Shown here: in pieces, positions 18,756 to 28,349 of the stretch
Layout of the letters: each line of letters starts with the position of its first letter
How positions within the stretch are numbered: position 1 is the first letter of the stretch
Position numbers and translations under genes: made by a program
The notes under the pieces: generated by a model
Databases searched by the model: none
What the model was told of the DNA's origin: nothing
Seen by the model: the letters and a program-made list of their open reading frames with translations, nothing else
Assembly: GCF_900110815.1 (NCBI RefSeq)
Contig: NZ_FOIT01000001.1
Coordinates: 479,910 to 543,909, forward strand
Direction: 5' to 3'
From: Aliicoccus persicus
GTDB taxonomy: Bacteria > Bacillota > Bacilli > Staphylococcales > Salinicoccaceae
DNA length: 64,000 bases

Positions 18756-19716
18756 AAACTTCTAATATAAATGTTTCAAACAGTGTTTGGTGATCAAGAT
18801 AGCTCGATTTCATTTGATAATCGATGTCGCGACACTTCACAATCTTTTTAAACAAACTATCCACACTGACACCACTGACACTTCTTGATGCAAGTTGTAC
18901 CGGATATGGATGGGATTTAATCGTGCGTGCAATATATGCTTGGTCAAAGCCTTTGCTAGATAACAACTTCACTTGGTACATCAAGCGGAACTGTCTCGTA
19001 ATAAGTGCTAACAATTTAATCGGTTCTTCTTTTTGTAAGATTAAATGACGAACGAGTTGCACCGCTTCTAACTTTTTACCTGCTATAATCAGTTCTGATA
19101 ATTTAAATACATTGCTATCTAAACTATCGCTGACGACATCTTCAATATCATCAATATGTAATTCACGATCTCCGTAAAGAACGAGCTTGTCGATTTCATT
19201 CATTACCGTTTCATAATCCACACCAGTCTTCGCAATTAAACGATTCAGTGCATTAGGTGTAATTTGGATATCATTCTCTAAAAACACTTCAGAAGCAAAC
19301 TTCTTCAGTTCGTTTTCACCCATCGGTTTTACTTCATGTACAATGCCGTGCTTGCCCATCAACTTTGTGATTTTCTTTCGCTTATCTAACTTTTCACTGT
19401 AAACTTCAAAAATGATTAGTGTATCATCGTTTTTATTTTCTAAATACTCAACAAGCAAGTCTATGTTATGCTTCACTTCAGCGCGTACTTTTTGCCCTGT
19501 GAACACAAATGCATCGGTAACAACAATGACTTTGCGCTCAGAAAACATCGGTAAAATTTGTGCTTCATCGACCAATGCTTCAATCGTATGCTCTTTTAAA
19601 TTCAGTTTTACCAAATTGAAATCATCGATTTCATCGAGATAGTCTTTTGCAAGTTTATTCGACATCTCATTGATGCGTCTTATATTCGTCCCGTGTATCA
19701 ATTGTAGTAAGTTCAT
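18754..19716 (-). CDS. holA: DNA polymerase III delta subunit
   Basis: Clamp-loader delta subunit, which opens the beta sliding clamp for DNA replication. The 320 residues correspond to YqeN of Bacillus. An N-terminal RecA-like domain is followed by the three-helix lid and collar domain, ending in the QTLFETFILEV tail. GGAG lies 7 nt before the ATG. It sits between rpsT and yqzM-comEC, the conserved Bacillales position. Confidence 0.94.
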   Translation of the reverse strand: MNLLQLIHGTNIRRINEMSNKLAKDYLDEIDDFNLVKLNLKEHTIEALVDEAQILPMFSERKVIVVTDAFVFTGQKVRAEVKHNIDLLVEYLENKNDDTLIIFEVYSEKLDKRKKITKLMGKHGIVHEVKPMGENELKKFASEVFLENDIQITPNALNRLIAKTGVDYETVMNEIDKLVLYGDRELHIDDIEDVVSDSLDSNVFKLSELIIAGKKLEAVQLVRHLILQKEEPIKLLALITRQFRLMYQVKLLSSKGFDQAYIARTIKSHPYPVQLASRSVSGVSVDSLFKKIVKCRDIDYQMKSSYLDHQTLFETFILEV

Positions 19717-19817
19717 GGAAACACTCCAAATAAATTATAGATATATTATAGCTTTTTTCTTCGTTTTTATATATACTTATTAATGATATGACAAGAGAAA
19801 CATAGGAGGATATGTTA

Positions 19818-19952
19818 ATGAATAAGTTCGAACATCATAAGCAATCAAAAAGTAACGACGTAATTGATGCAGGTAAAGGCTTTGTTATTGGCTTTCTTGC
19901 ATTAACAGTAATCTATGCTATTCCTCACATTGTTGAGATCGTTTCGAGATAA
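19818..19952 (+). CDS. yqzM: YqzM family small membrane protein
   Basis: A 44-residue protein with a polar N-terminus (MNKFEHHKQSKSNDVIDAGK) and one hydrophobic helix. The NDVID-G-GF pattern and the position between holA and comEC match YqzM of Bacillus subtilis. Function is unknown in the family. AGGAGG with suitable spacing precedes the ATG at 19818. It is convergent with comEC and has a perfect terminator. Confidence 0.88.
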   Translation: MNKFEHHKQSKSNDVIDAGKGFVIGFLALTVIYAIPHIVEIVSR

Positions 19953-19990
19953 TCTCTTATAATCTAACCTTAGATTTAAATTTATTAAAG

Positions 19991-20025
19991 AACACTGCGA
20001 TGAAAAATTCGCAGTGTTTTTTTAT
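19991..20025 (+). terminator. Intrinsic terminator of yqzM
   Basis: Perfect 10-bp stem AACACTGCGA/TCGCAGTGTT with an 8-nt loop, followed by a run of T. It overlaps the comEC stop codon and may also act for comEC on the other strand. Confidence 0.9.
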
Positions 20026-22226
20026 TTCTTAATCATGCACTGCGTGTCATTACCCAGTTTAGACGCCACACATAATGTATCACCATCAATTACCATCTCA
20101 ACCATCCCGACCTCATTTGTCGAAAGAATTAACATGCCAGAGAGTGTATCTAAGACACTGTCATGTGGGTGGCCGTAGCGATTATCGACGCCTGCAGATA
20201 TTAACGCAATATTTGGAGACAACCATTCTATAAACTCAGAACTACTTGATGTATCAGACCCATGATGCCCGACCTTTAATATATCTGCTTCAACCGGTTG
20301 ATAGCTTTCCATTAATAACTGCTCTTCATCTACACCCGCATCGCCTGTAAAAAGTATTGAGAATTTTCCAAGTTGAATATATAGAACAATCGAGCTACCG
20401 TTTGAACCTTCTTGTATTTCAGCATCCATTGGTGAAAGTACACGTATATTAATATTTCCAATCTCAAAACTTTGGTTTTCCAAAGGATCAACAAGTGGGA
20501 TATCATATGCCCAAAATTCATTAAATGCAGGATCTCTCATATTTGCCATGACATAATGAATATTCACCTTGTTTGCAATATGATCAAACTCTCCAACATG
20601 ATCTAAATCGATATGACTGAGTACAACCATATCTATCTGATTGATCCCTGACTGCTTTAAATATGGCAATAACGTACGATCCGACAGTCGAATGTGTGGG
20701 GTATCCATATAAAATCTACCACCTGTATCGATGAGAATCGTCTTGTTTTGTCGCATATCTTGGATTAGAAAAGCATCCCCTTGCCCCACATCAACCATCG
20801 TAATTTTAAAATCATGTGATGAATAATATTGATTGAACATTACGGTAGCAAAGAAGATAAGAAGTGAAATAATTGCATGATTAATTTTATTTTTACAAAT
20901 TGCCATCGTCGATGTCACCGTTGTGATGAGCAAAATTATTATTGCAACATTGGATAAGTTCGTCATAAACATTCGGTGTTGAAAGGCATTAGATAAATAT
21001 AAAATCACTTGTTTTAAATTTGAGAATATGAAATGAAATAAATAGTCAAATAGTCCATTGATTCCAATTAGACTGGCGATGTTGAAAATAATGACGGATG
21101 GAAAAATGACAACGGAAAAAAGTGGTACAAATATGAGGTTCATTAAAATACCACTGATGCTGAGATCATTAAAATGGATGAGTAGAATGAGCAGCGTACT
21201 GATTTCTGAAATGACAGTGAACATGAACAGCTGGACGAATGGGCCTCGGTTCAAAATATAGTGTCTGGTTAAGAGGATAAAATAAGTCGTTATATATGAG
21301 AGTTGAAATCCCGCATTATAAATAATGTTTGGATGATATAAAAATTGAAATATGGCGGTCAATGATATAATCGTCATGTATGGTCGTGTTCTAAAAAATG
21401 ATGTGATGAGCAATAGTACAGCCATTAACACAGCACGAACGACACTCGGGCTGAATAGATTTAATAATAAGAAACATAGCAACATAATGATCAATATGAT
21501 TTTTATCCATTCTAGAGGGATTCTCATACGTTTGAGCACATAATATAAGACACCAGTTAAAAAGGCGACATGGGTGCCAGAAATGACGTATAGATGGTAT
21601 ATGCCTAACTTTTGCAATCCATCAAAAAGTTCTGAATCAATATAGCTCTTAATGCCGATCGAAAGTGTCAGCATATCGAATTTATAATCATGCTCGGTCG
21701 CATTGAGAATCCTTTGAATGTATTTATCTCTAAACGCGTTGATCTGCATACCGATTGTAAGTGGTCCATGTTCACACAGTGTCGATGTGTCATCATAAAT
21801 CCTTCCGTTAATACCATTCATGACCATGCGGAGTGAATCGTCTTCTTTGATCATGTTGCGCTGTGAGTTACCTTGAAATATTTCGTAGTTACCATAACAG
21901 CGCATGCCGATTTCATAGTGTTCATCGGAGTACATCTCATAGGTTTCTCGATTTGAATCCACGATATAAATGATATCATCAGTATAATATTTGTAACCAA
22001 CAACTGTGACTTCTGATAAAGATTCTATAGGGGTCATTTTGGGCATAAAAATAACAGCCATCGTCATGATCGCTGTTAAGAGGATACAATATATTAAACG
22101 CCAAAATTGCCTTGTTTGTTGCCATAGGATAAACAACATTGCTGCACATAAAAAGAAACCAATAAACGCATTTTCTACCAACACGACAGCAACGACTATC
22201 GTAAGAAAACATACGAATGCAATCAT
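20022..22226 (-). CDS. comEC: DNA internalization competence protein ComEC/Rec2
   Basis: Membrane channel for uptake of single-stranded DNA in natural transformation. The 734-residue protein has an N-terminal DUF4131/OB region (about 1-180), the multi-helix Competence domain (about 180-480), then a metallo-beta-lactamase-like domain. The last has DVGQGDAFLIQ, LIDTGG, LSHIDLDHVG and VGHHGSDTSSS, so the metal ligands appear intact. It directly abuts comEB. The frame is open at full length, which suggests that the organism keeps a functional late-competence operon. Confidence 0.95.
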   Translation of the reverse strand: MIAFVCFLTIVVAVVLVENAFIGFFLCAAMLFILWQQTRQFWRLIYCILLTAIMTMAVIFMPKMTPIESLSEVTVVGYKYYTDDIIYIVDSNRETYEMYSDEHYEIGMRCYGNYEIFQGNSQRNMIKEDDSLRMVMNGINGRIYDDTSTLCEHGPLTIGMQINAFRDKYIQRILNATEHDYKFDMLTLSIGIKSYIDSELFDGLQKLGIYHLYVISGTHVAFLTGVLYYVLKRMRIPLEWIKIILIIMLLCFLLLNLFSPSVVRAVLMAVLLLITSFFRTRPYMTIISLTAIFQFLYHPNIIYNAGFQLSYITTYFILLTRHYILNRGPFVQLFMFTVISEISTLLILLIHFNDLSISGILMNLIFVPLFSVVIFPSVIIFNIASLIGINGLFDYLFHFIFSNLKQVILYLSNAFQHRMFMTNLSNVAIIILLITTVTSTMAICKNKINHAIISLLIFFATVMFNQYYSSHDFKITMVDVGQGDAFLIQDMRQNKTILIDTGGRFYMDTPHIRLSDRTLLPYLKQSGINQIDMVVLSHIDLDHVGEFDHIANKVNIHYVMANMRDPAFNEFWAYDIPLVDPLENQSFEIGNINIRVLSPMDAEIQEGSNGSSIVLYIQLGKFSILFTGDAGVDEEQLLMESYQPVEADILKVGHHGSDTSSSSEFIEWLSPNIALISAGVDNRYGHPHDSVLDTLSGMLILSTNEVGMVEMVIDGDTLCVASKLGNDTQCMIKK

Positions 22227-22682
22227 CTATTCACTCAAATATTCAATAATTTGTGATGGCTCAAATGGTATGCGTTCAACATGGACGTTATTTTGTTCAA
22301 ATAAATATTCTGCATACGGATGATTTTTATAGTCTTCTCTATAGAATATGTTTTTTATACCGGCTTGAATGATTGACTTACTACAGTGCACACAAGGGAA
22401 ATGTGTAACATATATTGAAGCACCTTCAGTCGACACACCAAATTTAGAACACTGTAAAATCGAATTGATTTCTGCATGAATGGTACGAATACAATGTCCA
22501 TCTTCCATCAAACAACCGACATCGATACAATGCTCTTCTCCTGAAACAGAGCCGTTGTATCCACTAGAAATGACACGGTTATCTTTAACGATTGTTGCGC
22601 CAACTTTTAAACGAGAACATGTTGAACGTAAGCTCAACAATTGTGTTTGTGCCATGAAGTAATCGTGCCAATTTATTCGCAT
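22227..22682 (-). CDS. comEB: ComE operon protein 2 (dCMP deaminase-like)
   Basis: Zinc-dependent deaminase of the dCMP deaminase family, encoded in the comE operon. Zinc ligands are H69 (HAE motif) and C97/C100 (PCVHC), with catalytic E71. At 151 residues the length is normal. It is not essential for transformation in Bacillus, and probably serves dUMP synthesis. GGGAG precedes the ATG. It lies 13 bp after comEA and directly before comEC. Confidence 0.94.
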   Translation of the reverse strand: MRINWHDYFMAQTQLLSLRSTCSRLKVGATIVKDNRVISSGYNGSVSGEEHCIDVGCLMEDGHCIRTIHAEINSILQCSKFGVSTEGASIYVTHFPCVHCSKSIIQAGIKNIFYREDYKNHPYAEYLFEQNNVHVERIPFEPSQIIEYLSE

Positions 22683-22695
22683 TTATACTAACTCC

Positions 22696-23316
22696 CTACT
22701 CAACAACGATGTGTTGCTCTAAATTTTGAAATTTCTTCTCTCCGATGCCACTCACTTGCATTAGATCAGCTGTATTCATAAACAAACCATTTTGCTCTCG
22801 ATATTCTATAATCGATTGTGCTGTTTTCTCACCAACACCATTCAATCTCATCAGTACTTCAATGGATGCAGTGTTGATATTGATCAAATCATTATCTACT
22901 TCGTGTGCTGAATCGTATTCATTCACATACGTGTTTGGAATCAAATCTGCTTCATCTTCAAATGGAACGTAGACCACCTGTTCATCCTTTAGCTTCATGG
23001 ATTGGTTTACGTGGAGTAAATCACCTTCCGGTTGTACAACGGCTTTTTCAAGCACATTTTTGACCCGTGCATCTGCTGGCAACTCATACACACCCGGATA
23101 AAGCACAGCACCCTTTACTTCGACAAAAATCATATCTGGTAAGGCATAGTTTTCAACAGGTTCTTCAATCTCCTCAATTTCAACAGGTTCATACGACTCA
23201 ATCGCAACGACTTCGGTTGCAGCTGGTTGCCAATTTTTATACACGAAAAACAGAACAACAGCAACAACACCGACACCAATTAACAAATGTTTATTATTTT
23301 GTAAAAATACAATCAT
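22696..23316 (-). CDS. comEA: Competence DNA receptor ComEA
   Basis: Membrane-anchored receptor for double-stranded DNA in transformation. The 206-residue protein has one N-terminal transmembrane helix (about 10-27), an acidic linker, an SLBB-type domain (about 65-120) and the C-terminal helix-hairpin-helix pair (LNGVGEKTAQSIIEYR and VSGIGEKKFQNLEQ) that binds DNA. AAGGAG precedes the ATG. It is the first gene of comEA-comEB-comEC. Confidence 0.95.
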   Translation of the reverse strand: MIVFLQNNKHLLIGVGVVAVVLFFVYKNWQPAATEVVAIESYEPVEIEEIEEPVENYALPDMIFVEVKGAVLYPGVYELPADARVKNVLEKAVVQPEGDLLHVNQSMKLKDEQVVYVPFEDEADLIPNTYVNEYDSAHEVDNDLININTASIEVLMRLNGVGEKTAQSIIEYREQNGLFMNTADLMQVSGIGEKKFQNLEQHIVVE

Positions 23317-23402
23317 TTTATCTCTCCTTTTTTAACCCTCTATCTATATATGCTTAAAAAAGGTGAGTTATTTTTTTAACTTATAAAATTTGTTAATATT
23401 TT

Positions 23403-24116
23403 TTATGATTTTTGCAAAATATAAAAAATTCTTTCGCATTCTGTCGTCACTTTATTGCTCGAATCAAAATCACTAAATGTATGGATAAGTTCTAAAGTAC
23501 TTTCTTTAATCATGTTCACGATATCTTCGTGTGGATATGTCCGTTGTGAAAATGACTCTGTCGTCTTAACATATGTACCATTCTCTGCTTGATTGAAAAA
23601 AATCAGCTCGTGATCAACAGAATACGGTGATTCTCCACGGTGTGCAAACCAAATGTAACTGATTGTTTCTAAATCATCGGCATATGTCTGATCATTAAAT
23701 TCCGTCATCATTTTATACATGCTATGACTATCGAAAATAAATACGCCACCAGGATCCAAATGTTTTGATACACGTTCGATGAACATGCTGACTTCGTTTA
23801 AGTCATCTAGATAGTTAATGACATCACTATTCGCTGTGATGACATCAAATGTACGATCGTAGTCAAATGACTGCATATTTTGTACAGAAAGTTGCAATGA
23901 TGAATCGTTTTCTTTTGCAATCGAAATCATCTCTCGTGACGCATCAAAACCAAACTTTTCCTCGATATCAAGTGCTGATAAAATGCGACCTGTACCACAG
24001 CCTATATCTAAAACAGAATGCTTATGTTCCAAATATGGTGAGATGATGTCTACCCAAAGATTATCCGGCACATCATAGGTCAAGGCATCATACATGCTTG
24101 CAAAATGGTTAGTCAA
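23403..24116 (-). CDS. Class I SAM-dependent methyltransferase (YqeM-like)
   Basis: Methyltransferase of unknown substrate, about 237 residues, with motif I VLDIGCGTG and a Rossmann SAM domain. Position after rsfS matches yqeM of Bacillus. The start is uncertain. A GTG at 24125 lacks a ribosome site, while a TTG at 24116 has AGGTGAG 4 nt before it and gives an N-terminus (LTNHFASMYD) like YqeM, so 24116 is chosen. It overlaps the rsfS end by 8 bp and is the last gene of the yqeG-yqeM operon. Confidence 0.88.
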   Translation of the reverse strand: MTNHFASMYDALTYDVPDNLWVDIISPYLEHKHSVLDIGCGTGRILSALDIEEKFGFDASREMISIAKENDSSLQLSVQNMQSFDYDRTFDVITANSDVINYLDDLNEVSMFIERVSKHLDPGGVFIFDSHSMYKMMTEFNDQTYADDLETISYIWFAHRGESPYSVDHELIFFNQAENGTYVKTTESFSQRTYPHEDIVNMIKESTLELIHTFSDFDSSNKVTTECERIFYILQKS

Positions 24117-24441
24117 GCTTCTCACCTGACGTAAACAATCGTTCTAAATTATAGTAACTTCTTTCTGGTTTTAAGAAGATATGAACGATGACGTCTTCTG
24201 CATCAACGAGTACCCATTTACCTTCTTTCATACCTTCTACAAGTACATCTTTGCCTTGTTCTCTTGCAATTTCAATCACGTGTTCTGAAATTGCTTGAAC
24301 TTGTCGATCTGAACCTGCATGACAAATGATATAGTAATCTGTTACAGAGCTCGATTCTTTCACATTAAATGTTGCAATATCATCCGCACGTTTATCATCA
24401 CATGCTTCAACTAAAATATTTAATAGTTCTTTACTTGTCAA
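24109..24441 (-). CDS. rsfS: Ribosome silencing factor RsfS
   Basis: Binds uL14 on the 50S subunit and blocks subunit joining when nutrients run low. The 110 residues fit the Iojap/RsfS family, with the DYYIICHAGSDRQVQAI core and the GMKEGKWVLVDAEDVIVHIF motif. Initiation appears to be TTG at 24441, with AAGGA 8 nt upstream. It is co-transcribed with yqeK (4-bp gap). Confidence 0.95.
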   Translation of the reverse strand: MTSKELLNILVEACDDKRADDIATFNVKESSSVTDYYIICHAGSDRQVQAISEHVIEIAREQGKDVLVEGMKEGKWVLVDAEDVIVHIFLKPERSYYNLERLFTSGEKLD

Positions 24442-24445
24442 AAAA

Positions 24446-25015
24446 TCATTCCTTCACCATATTATAATAATTCAAGCATTCGATTGTTCGCGGGTAAATG
24501 GTTTTGTCTGATTTAAGCAAATGTTTAATCGTTGCTTTTGTTATTTCATACACTGCCAAATCCAAGTGTTTGTCTTCGTAAACAATCTTCCGAATGTCAT
24601 CAACGTTCTTTTGATCTCGTTCAGGTTCAATATAGTCTGCCACATAAATGATTTTTTCATTCAATGTCATGTGGTCACGACCTGAAGTGTGGTTGGAAAT
24701 TGCCAATAATATTTCATCATTTTTAATACCATAATCATCTCGCATTTTAATTGCCGCAACTGGACCATGTAACAATTCTTTATTGAAACCGAGCAGTGCA
24801 GGATCCAGCTTTTCACGAATTACAATCTGATACATCTCACTGAGTTCATCATACTTACAATAGTCATGTAAAATGCCTGCGAGTTCACAGTTATATTTAT
24901 CGCCGTTAAACATTTCAGCAAGCTTAACTGCTGTCTCAGCAACACGCACGCTATGTTCAAAGCGTTTTTTTGGTAATTTATGACGTACGATTTCCAAAGC
25001 TTTTTCTATGTCCAT
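24446..25015 (-). CDS. yqeK: HD-domain hydrolase YqeK (diadenosine tetraphosphatase)
   Basis: HD-superfamily phosphohydrolase that splits Ap4A symmetrically into two ADP in Firmicutes. In 189 residues the first His is in KRFEHSVRVAETA, the HD pair is in ILHDYCKY, and the later HGPVAA, NHTSGR and YVADYIEP motifs are present. AGGAG precedes the ATG. It follows nadD with 1 bp between, and precedes rsfS. Confidence 0.93.
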   Translation of the reverse strand: MDIEKALEIVRHKLPKKRFEHSVRVAETAVKLAEMFNGDKYNCELAGILHDYCKYDELSEMYQIVIREKLDPALLGFNKELLHGPVAAIKMRDDYGIKNDEILLAISNHTSGRDHMTLNEKIIYVADYIEPERDQKNVDDIRKIVYEDKHLDLAVYEITKATIKHLLKSDKTIYPRTIECLNYYNMVKE

Positions 25016-25016
25016 A

Positions 25017-25568
25017 TCAATGATTCTCCTTTAAATACTGATAGACCGCATGCGGTACCAAGTGTTGAAATGGTTCATTGTTCACCATCCGCTCTCGAAT
25101 TAAAGTGGATGAGACATCAAAAATTGGTATTTCTACTTTCTCAAATGGTGATTGAATTGTGATATCTTCATGATTTCGACTGACGACAACAACTTTATAT
25201 ATCTCGAGTATATCCTTAGACTTGTACCACTTATCAAAATTCTCATACTGATCTGTTCCGATAATAAAAATGATTTCATCATCAGGATATAATTCATTAA
25301 AGTATTGAAGCGTATTATACGAATAAATACTCTTCCCTTGGGAAATCTCAAAATCTGTAACCTCAACATCATCATACGCTTCTACAGCGAGTGAAACACA
25401 CTTCATTCGTGCATCTGCTCCCAATGTTGATGATGTTTTATGCGGCGATAAAAAAGCTGGCACAACGATTATTTTATCTAACCCTAGCGCAAACTTAACC
25501 TCTTCAACAACATTCACATGGCCGACATGTATCGGATCGAAAGTTCCTCCAAATATACCTATCTTCAT
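25017..25568 (-). CDS. nadD: Nicotinate-nucleotide adenylyltransferase
   Basis: Converts nicotinate mononucleotide and ATP to deamido-NAD in NAD biosynthesis. In 183 residues the nucleotidyltransferase motif GGTFDPIHVGH spans about 6-16 and the C-terminal ISSTxIR-like VSSTLIRERM is present. It overlaps yhbY by 4 bp; no strong ribosome site is visible, so it is probably translated by coupling. It belongs to the yqeG-yqeH-aroE-yhbY-nadD-yqeK-rsfS-yqeM operon. Confidence 0.96.
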   Translation of the reverse strand: MKIGIFGGTFDPIHVGHVNVVEEVKFALGLDKIIVVPAFLSPHKTSSTLGADARMKCVSLAVEAYDDVEVTDFEISQGKSIYSYNTLQYFNELYPDDEIIFIIGTDQYENFDKWYKSKDILEIYKVVVVSRNHEDITIQSPFEKVEIPIFDVSSTLIRERMVNNEPFQHLVPHAVYQYLKENH

Positions 25569-25858
25569 ACGAGTTCAATTCGTTTATTGTTCGTAGATTC
25601 TCTATACAGAATGATTGTATTCCCAATCACAGTAACGATTTCACTATTCGTTTGCATGGAAATTTGGTCAGCTAAATCTTTTTTATCTTCTTCAGCATTT
25701 TGTAATACTGAGATTTTTATGAGTTCACGTTTTTCTAACAAATCATCGATTTGAGAGATGAAGTTATCATTGATTCCATTTTTTCCAATTTGAAACAATG
25801 GATTTAAATGATGCGCTTCATTCTTTAATTGACTCACTTGTTTTGATGTCAACGTCAT
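25565..25858 (-). CDS. yhbY: Ribosome assembly RNA-binding protein YhbY
   Basis: CRM-domain RNA-binding protein associated with pre-50S particles. The 97 residues carry the LNPLFQIGKNGIND loop (GKNG in place of the classic GKxG) and the IGNTIILYR end of the fold. AAGGAGG lies directly upstream of the ATG. It is placed between aroE and nadD, as in Bacillus and Staphylococcus. Confidence 0.95.
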   Translation of the reverse strand: MTLTSKQVSQLKNEAHHLNPLFQIGKNGINDNFISQIDDLLEKRELIKISVLQNAEEDKKDLADQISMQTNSEIVTVIGNTIILYRESTNNKRIELV

Positions 25859-25870
25859 TTGACAACCTCC

Positions 25871-26659
25871 TTAAATAATCGTTTTAAGCATTTCTTTCAC
25901 TGCATTCGTCTGACCCACTTTGCCAGTCCAAATAGCGTATGCGTCCATTGCTTGATGGACGAGCATATTTAAACCACCGATACTATTGCCATTAAAGTAT
26001 GACAAAAACGGTGTTTTCGTATGATAGATTAAATCGATGCCAATCGCATCATTTTTAAAGTTTGGTTCAATACCGAGTGTTTCAATGACATCTTCTCCGT
26101 TTAAACCGATCGGTGTTGCATTGATGATGCAGTCATATTGAGACAGATCAACATTACCAAAATGAAGCACTTCATAAGGTAATTCCGAAAATTTTTTCAT
26201 TTTCTCAACATTTCGCACAGCAACGGTTACAGTTCCACCTAACTGATGATGGACATAGTGCACCGCTTTCGCTGCACCGCCACCACCGAGTATGAGAACT
26301 TTCATATCTTTAGCAATATCAAAATGTTCGAGTAACATTTTTTTATAACCGGATACATCTGTATTATAGCCGATTAATCGACCGTCATTCACATGAACAG
26401 TATTCACTGCACCGATCGATGTTGCTTCAGGCGATATTTTATCCAAGTATGTCATAATCGTTTGTTTATGTGGAATCGTCACATTGAGCCCAAGCAGATG
26501 TTTATCTTCTATCGTTTGTCTAATATTTGGTAACTGCTCTGGTGTAATATGCAGCGCCACATACGTATGGTCATCACCGTTTAACTCAAAGTTATGGTTA
26601 TGAATGTTCGGTGATAACGTATGTTTAATTGGATCTCCAATTACAGCAAAATTTGTCAT
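25871..26659 (-). CDS. aroE: Shikimate dehydrogenase
   Basis: NADPH-dependent reduction of 3-dehydroshikimate to shikimate in aromatic amino-acid biosynthesis. The 262-residue protein has the substrate site SPNIHNHNF and NVTIPHK (catalytic Lys), and the nucleotide-binding GGGGAAKAV loop near residue 123. The start is an ATG at 26659, 1 bp from yqeH. Length is typical. Confidence 0.95.
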   Translation of the reverse strand: MTNFAVIGDPIKHTLSPNIHNHNFELNGDDHTYVALHITPEQLPNIRQTIEDKHLLGLNVTIPHKQTIMTYLDKISPEATSIGAVNTVHVNDGRLIGYNTDVSGYKKMLLEHFDIAKDMKVLILGGGGAAKAVHYVHHQLGGTVTVAVRNVEKMKKFSELPYEVLHFGNVDLSQYDCIINATPIGLNGEDVIETLGIEPNFKNDAIGIDLIYHTKTPFLSYFNGNSIGGLNMLVHQAMDAYAIWTGKVGQTNAVKEMLKTII

Positions 26660-27763
26660 TTAGTTCATTCCTTTAAACATTGACGGTCGCGTATACACCT
26701 CTACGTGTTCTGGTACCTTAACTTCAATCGTTGCACTATCGCGAATTGCAACAAATCCAAGACCGCTGATTAATACATCGGTTCCGCCTTCTACTTCGAA
26801 AGTTTTGACACGCGAATGGTCAAGTACCGGTTCTTCTAATGTTGGTGGAACAAGTAATCCATTAAAATGGTTATCGTAAAACGATTCATGATTTTCATAT
26901 TTTGTTCTATGAATCTTAATCCTGTCACTCACATAAATCGTAAAACTATTGTCCTGGCCACCGACATATGAAACAGCAGCAAGTGGTCCTAGAAATAGTG
27001 TTTGTCCCGCATTCAGCTGGAAAGTTTTCGGTTTTAATTCTTTTGTTGGCATAATATATTTCAAATCTTCTGGCGCAACGTTTCGCGTCATCTGTGATTC
27101 AACAACAATACCTGGCGTATCAAAGATAAAACTGCCATCACCGAGTGGTATATCGATCAAATCAAGCGTCGTCCCTGGAAAACGACTCGTCGTAATAATT
27201 TCTTTTTCACCGCTCGTATTCTCAATCAACCGGTTGATCAATGTTGATTTCCCGACGTTTGTCGTACCGACGACATAGACATCCTCATTCGTGCGGTATC
27301 GATTGATTGTCTTTAATAATTGGTCAATTCCATGATTTTTCTTTGCACTAATAGCCACCGCATCAACGAGTTTAATGCCCTCTTTACTCAGCAAAAACTT
27401 CACTTGATGAATCAAGCGCCCGATATTTACAGATTTAGGTAATATATCCATTTTATTTAATACAACGATGACATTCTTATCACCGACGATGCGGTTAAAC
27501 GATGGGATAATACTACTATCAAAATCAAAGATATCAAAGACTTTAACGATTAAACCGTCTGCCTCGTACAGTGCGTTTAACATCGTTAAATAGTCCCCAG
27601 AGTTTACATTGATATCCATGACTTCGTTATAATTTTTTAATCTAAAACAACGCTTACAAATTGCATTTTCATTATCCATCCCGCTCTTCGGAATGAATCC
27701 TGGCGCATTTTCATCAACCGTTTGCAGTGTTGCACCACAACCGATACATTTTGCGTTACTCAA
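26660..27763 (-). CDS. yqeH: Ribosome biogenesis GTPase YqeH
   Basis: Circularly permuted GTPase required for 30S assembly. The 367 residues show an N-terminal zinc finger (CIGC ... CKRC), then motifs in permuted order: G4 NKMD first, G1 GTTNVGKST later, then G3 DTPG. A C-terminal RNA-binding part follows. Translation begins at a TTG at 27763, with GGGAG 5 nt upstream. It overlaps yqeG by 8 bp. Well conserved position in the operon. Confidence 0.96.
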   Translation of the reverse strand: MSNAKCIGCGATLQTVDENAPGFIPKSGMDNENAICKRCFRLKNYNEVMDINVNSGDYLTMLNALYEADGLIVKVFDIFDFDSSIIPSFNRIVGDKNVIVVLNKMDILPKSVNIGRLIHQVKFLLSKEGIKLVDAVAISAKKNHGIDQLLKTINRYRTNEDVYVVGTTNVGKSTLINRLIENTSGEKEIITTSRFPGTTLDLIDIPLGDGSFIFDTPGIVVESQMTRNVAPEDLKYIMPTKELKPKTFQLNAGQTLFLGPLAAVSYVGGQDNSFTIYVSDRIKIHRTKYENHESFYDNHFNGLLVPPTLEEPVLDHSRVKTFEVEGGTDVLISGLGFVAIRDSATIEVKVPEHVEVYTRPSMFKGMN

Positions 27764-28289
27764 TCGTCTCCCTCCAATTCACTAGACCTTTTCTATTAAA
27801 CTGTTTCAAAATTAACGATTCAATAAAACGGTTCAACTTCGTCGCAAGCGCATCCTTATCTTTTATCGGACGCACTAACGCACTATCTACACCGACGCGT
27901 CGTGAGCCCAGTACATCCGTCATCACTTGGTCCCCAATCATCAATGTCTCATGCGGATAAACACCGAATGCGCGCATGGCTTTCGTAAATCCTTTACTAA
28001 ATGGTTTTCTTGCAGAGTCTATGTAGATAAATTCTTCAGGCTCTGAAAATGCAGATACGCGGTCATATTTTCCGTTTGATACGATCATGATCTTAATTTC
28101 TGATTCATCAAGTGCATTAAACCATGTATTCACAACTTCATTTGAGTTTGCTTCGTCATAGGCAACTAACGTGTTATCTAAATCAATCATCACTGCTTTA
28201 TAACCCTTTTCCTTTAATACTTCAGGTGTAATGTCAGAAAAATGATTGACGAAATAAGTGGGTAAAAATAAATCTTCTAAAATTTTCAT
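27756..28289 (-). CDS. yqeG: HAD-IIIA family phosphatase YqeG
   Basis: Haloacid dehalogenase-type phosphatase, subfamily IIIA, 177 residues. Motif I is DLDNTLVAYDE (residues about 36-46), with the motif III/IV region KPFSKGF and MIGDQVMTDVLG. The substrate is unknown in Firmicutes. It is first gene of the eight-gene yqeG-to-yqeM operon, with GAGG before the ATG. Confidence 0.93.
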   Translation of the reverse strand: MKILEDLFLPTYFVNHFSDITPEVLKEKGYKAVMIDLDNTLVAYDEANSNEVVNTWFNALDESEIKIMIVSNGKYDRVSAFSEPEEFIYIDSARKPFSKGFTKAMRAFGVYPHETLMIGDQVMTDVLGSRRVGVDSALVRPIKDKDALATKLNRFIESLILKQFNRKGLVNWRETIE

Positions 28290-28320
28290 ATATACCTCAT
28301 ATCTAACCTAATTTTAACAC

Positions 28321-28349
28321 AATAAAAGCACCCTTATAAAAGGTGCTTA
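28321..28349 (-). terminator. Intrinsic terminator after the 32-residue membrane protein
   Basis: Minus strand: AAGCACC/GGTGCTT stem with an 8-9 nt loop and a T-rich tail. The left arm overlaps the stop codon of the small gene, and the hairpin closes the trmR-greA-mtnN transcript. Confidence 0.75.
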
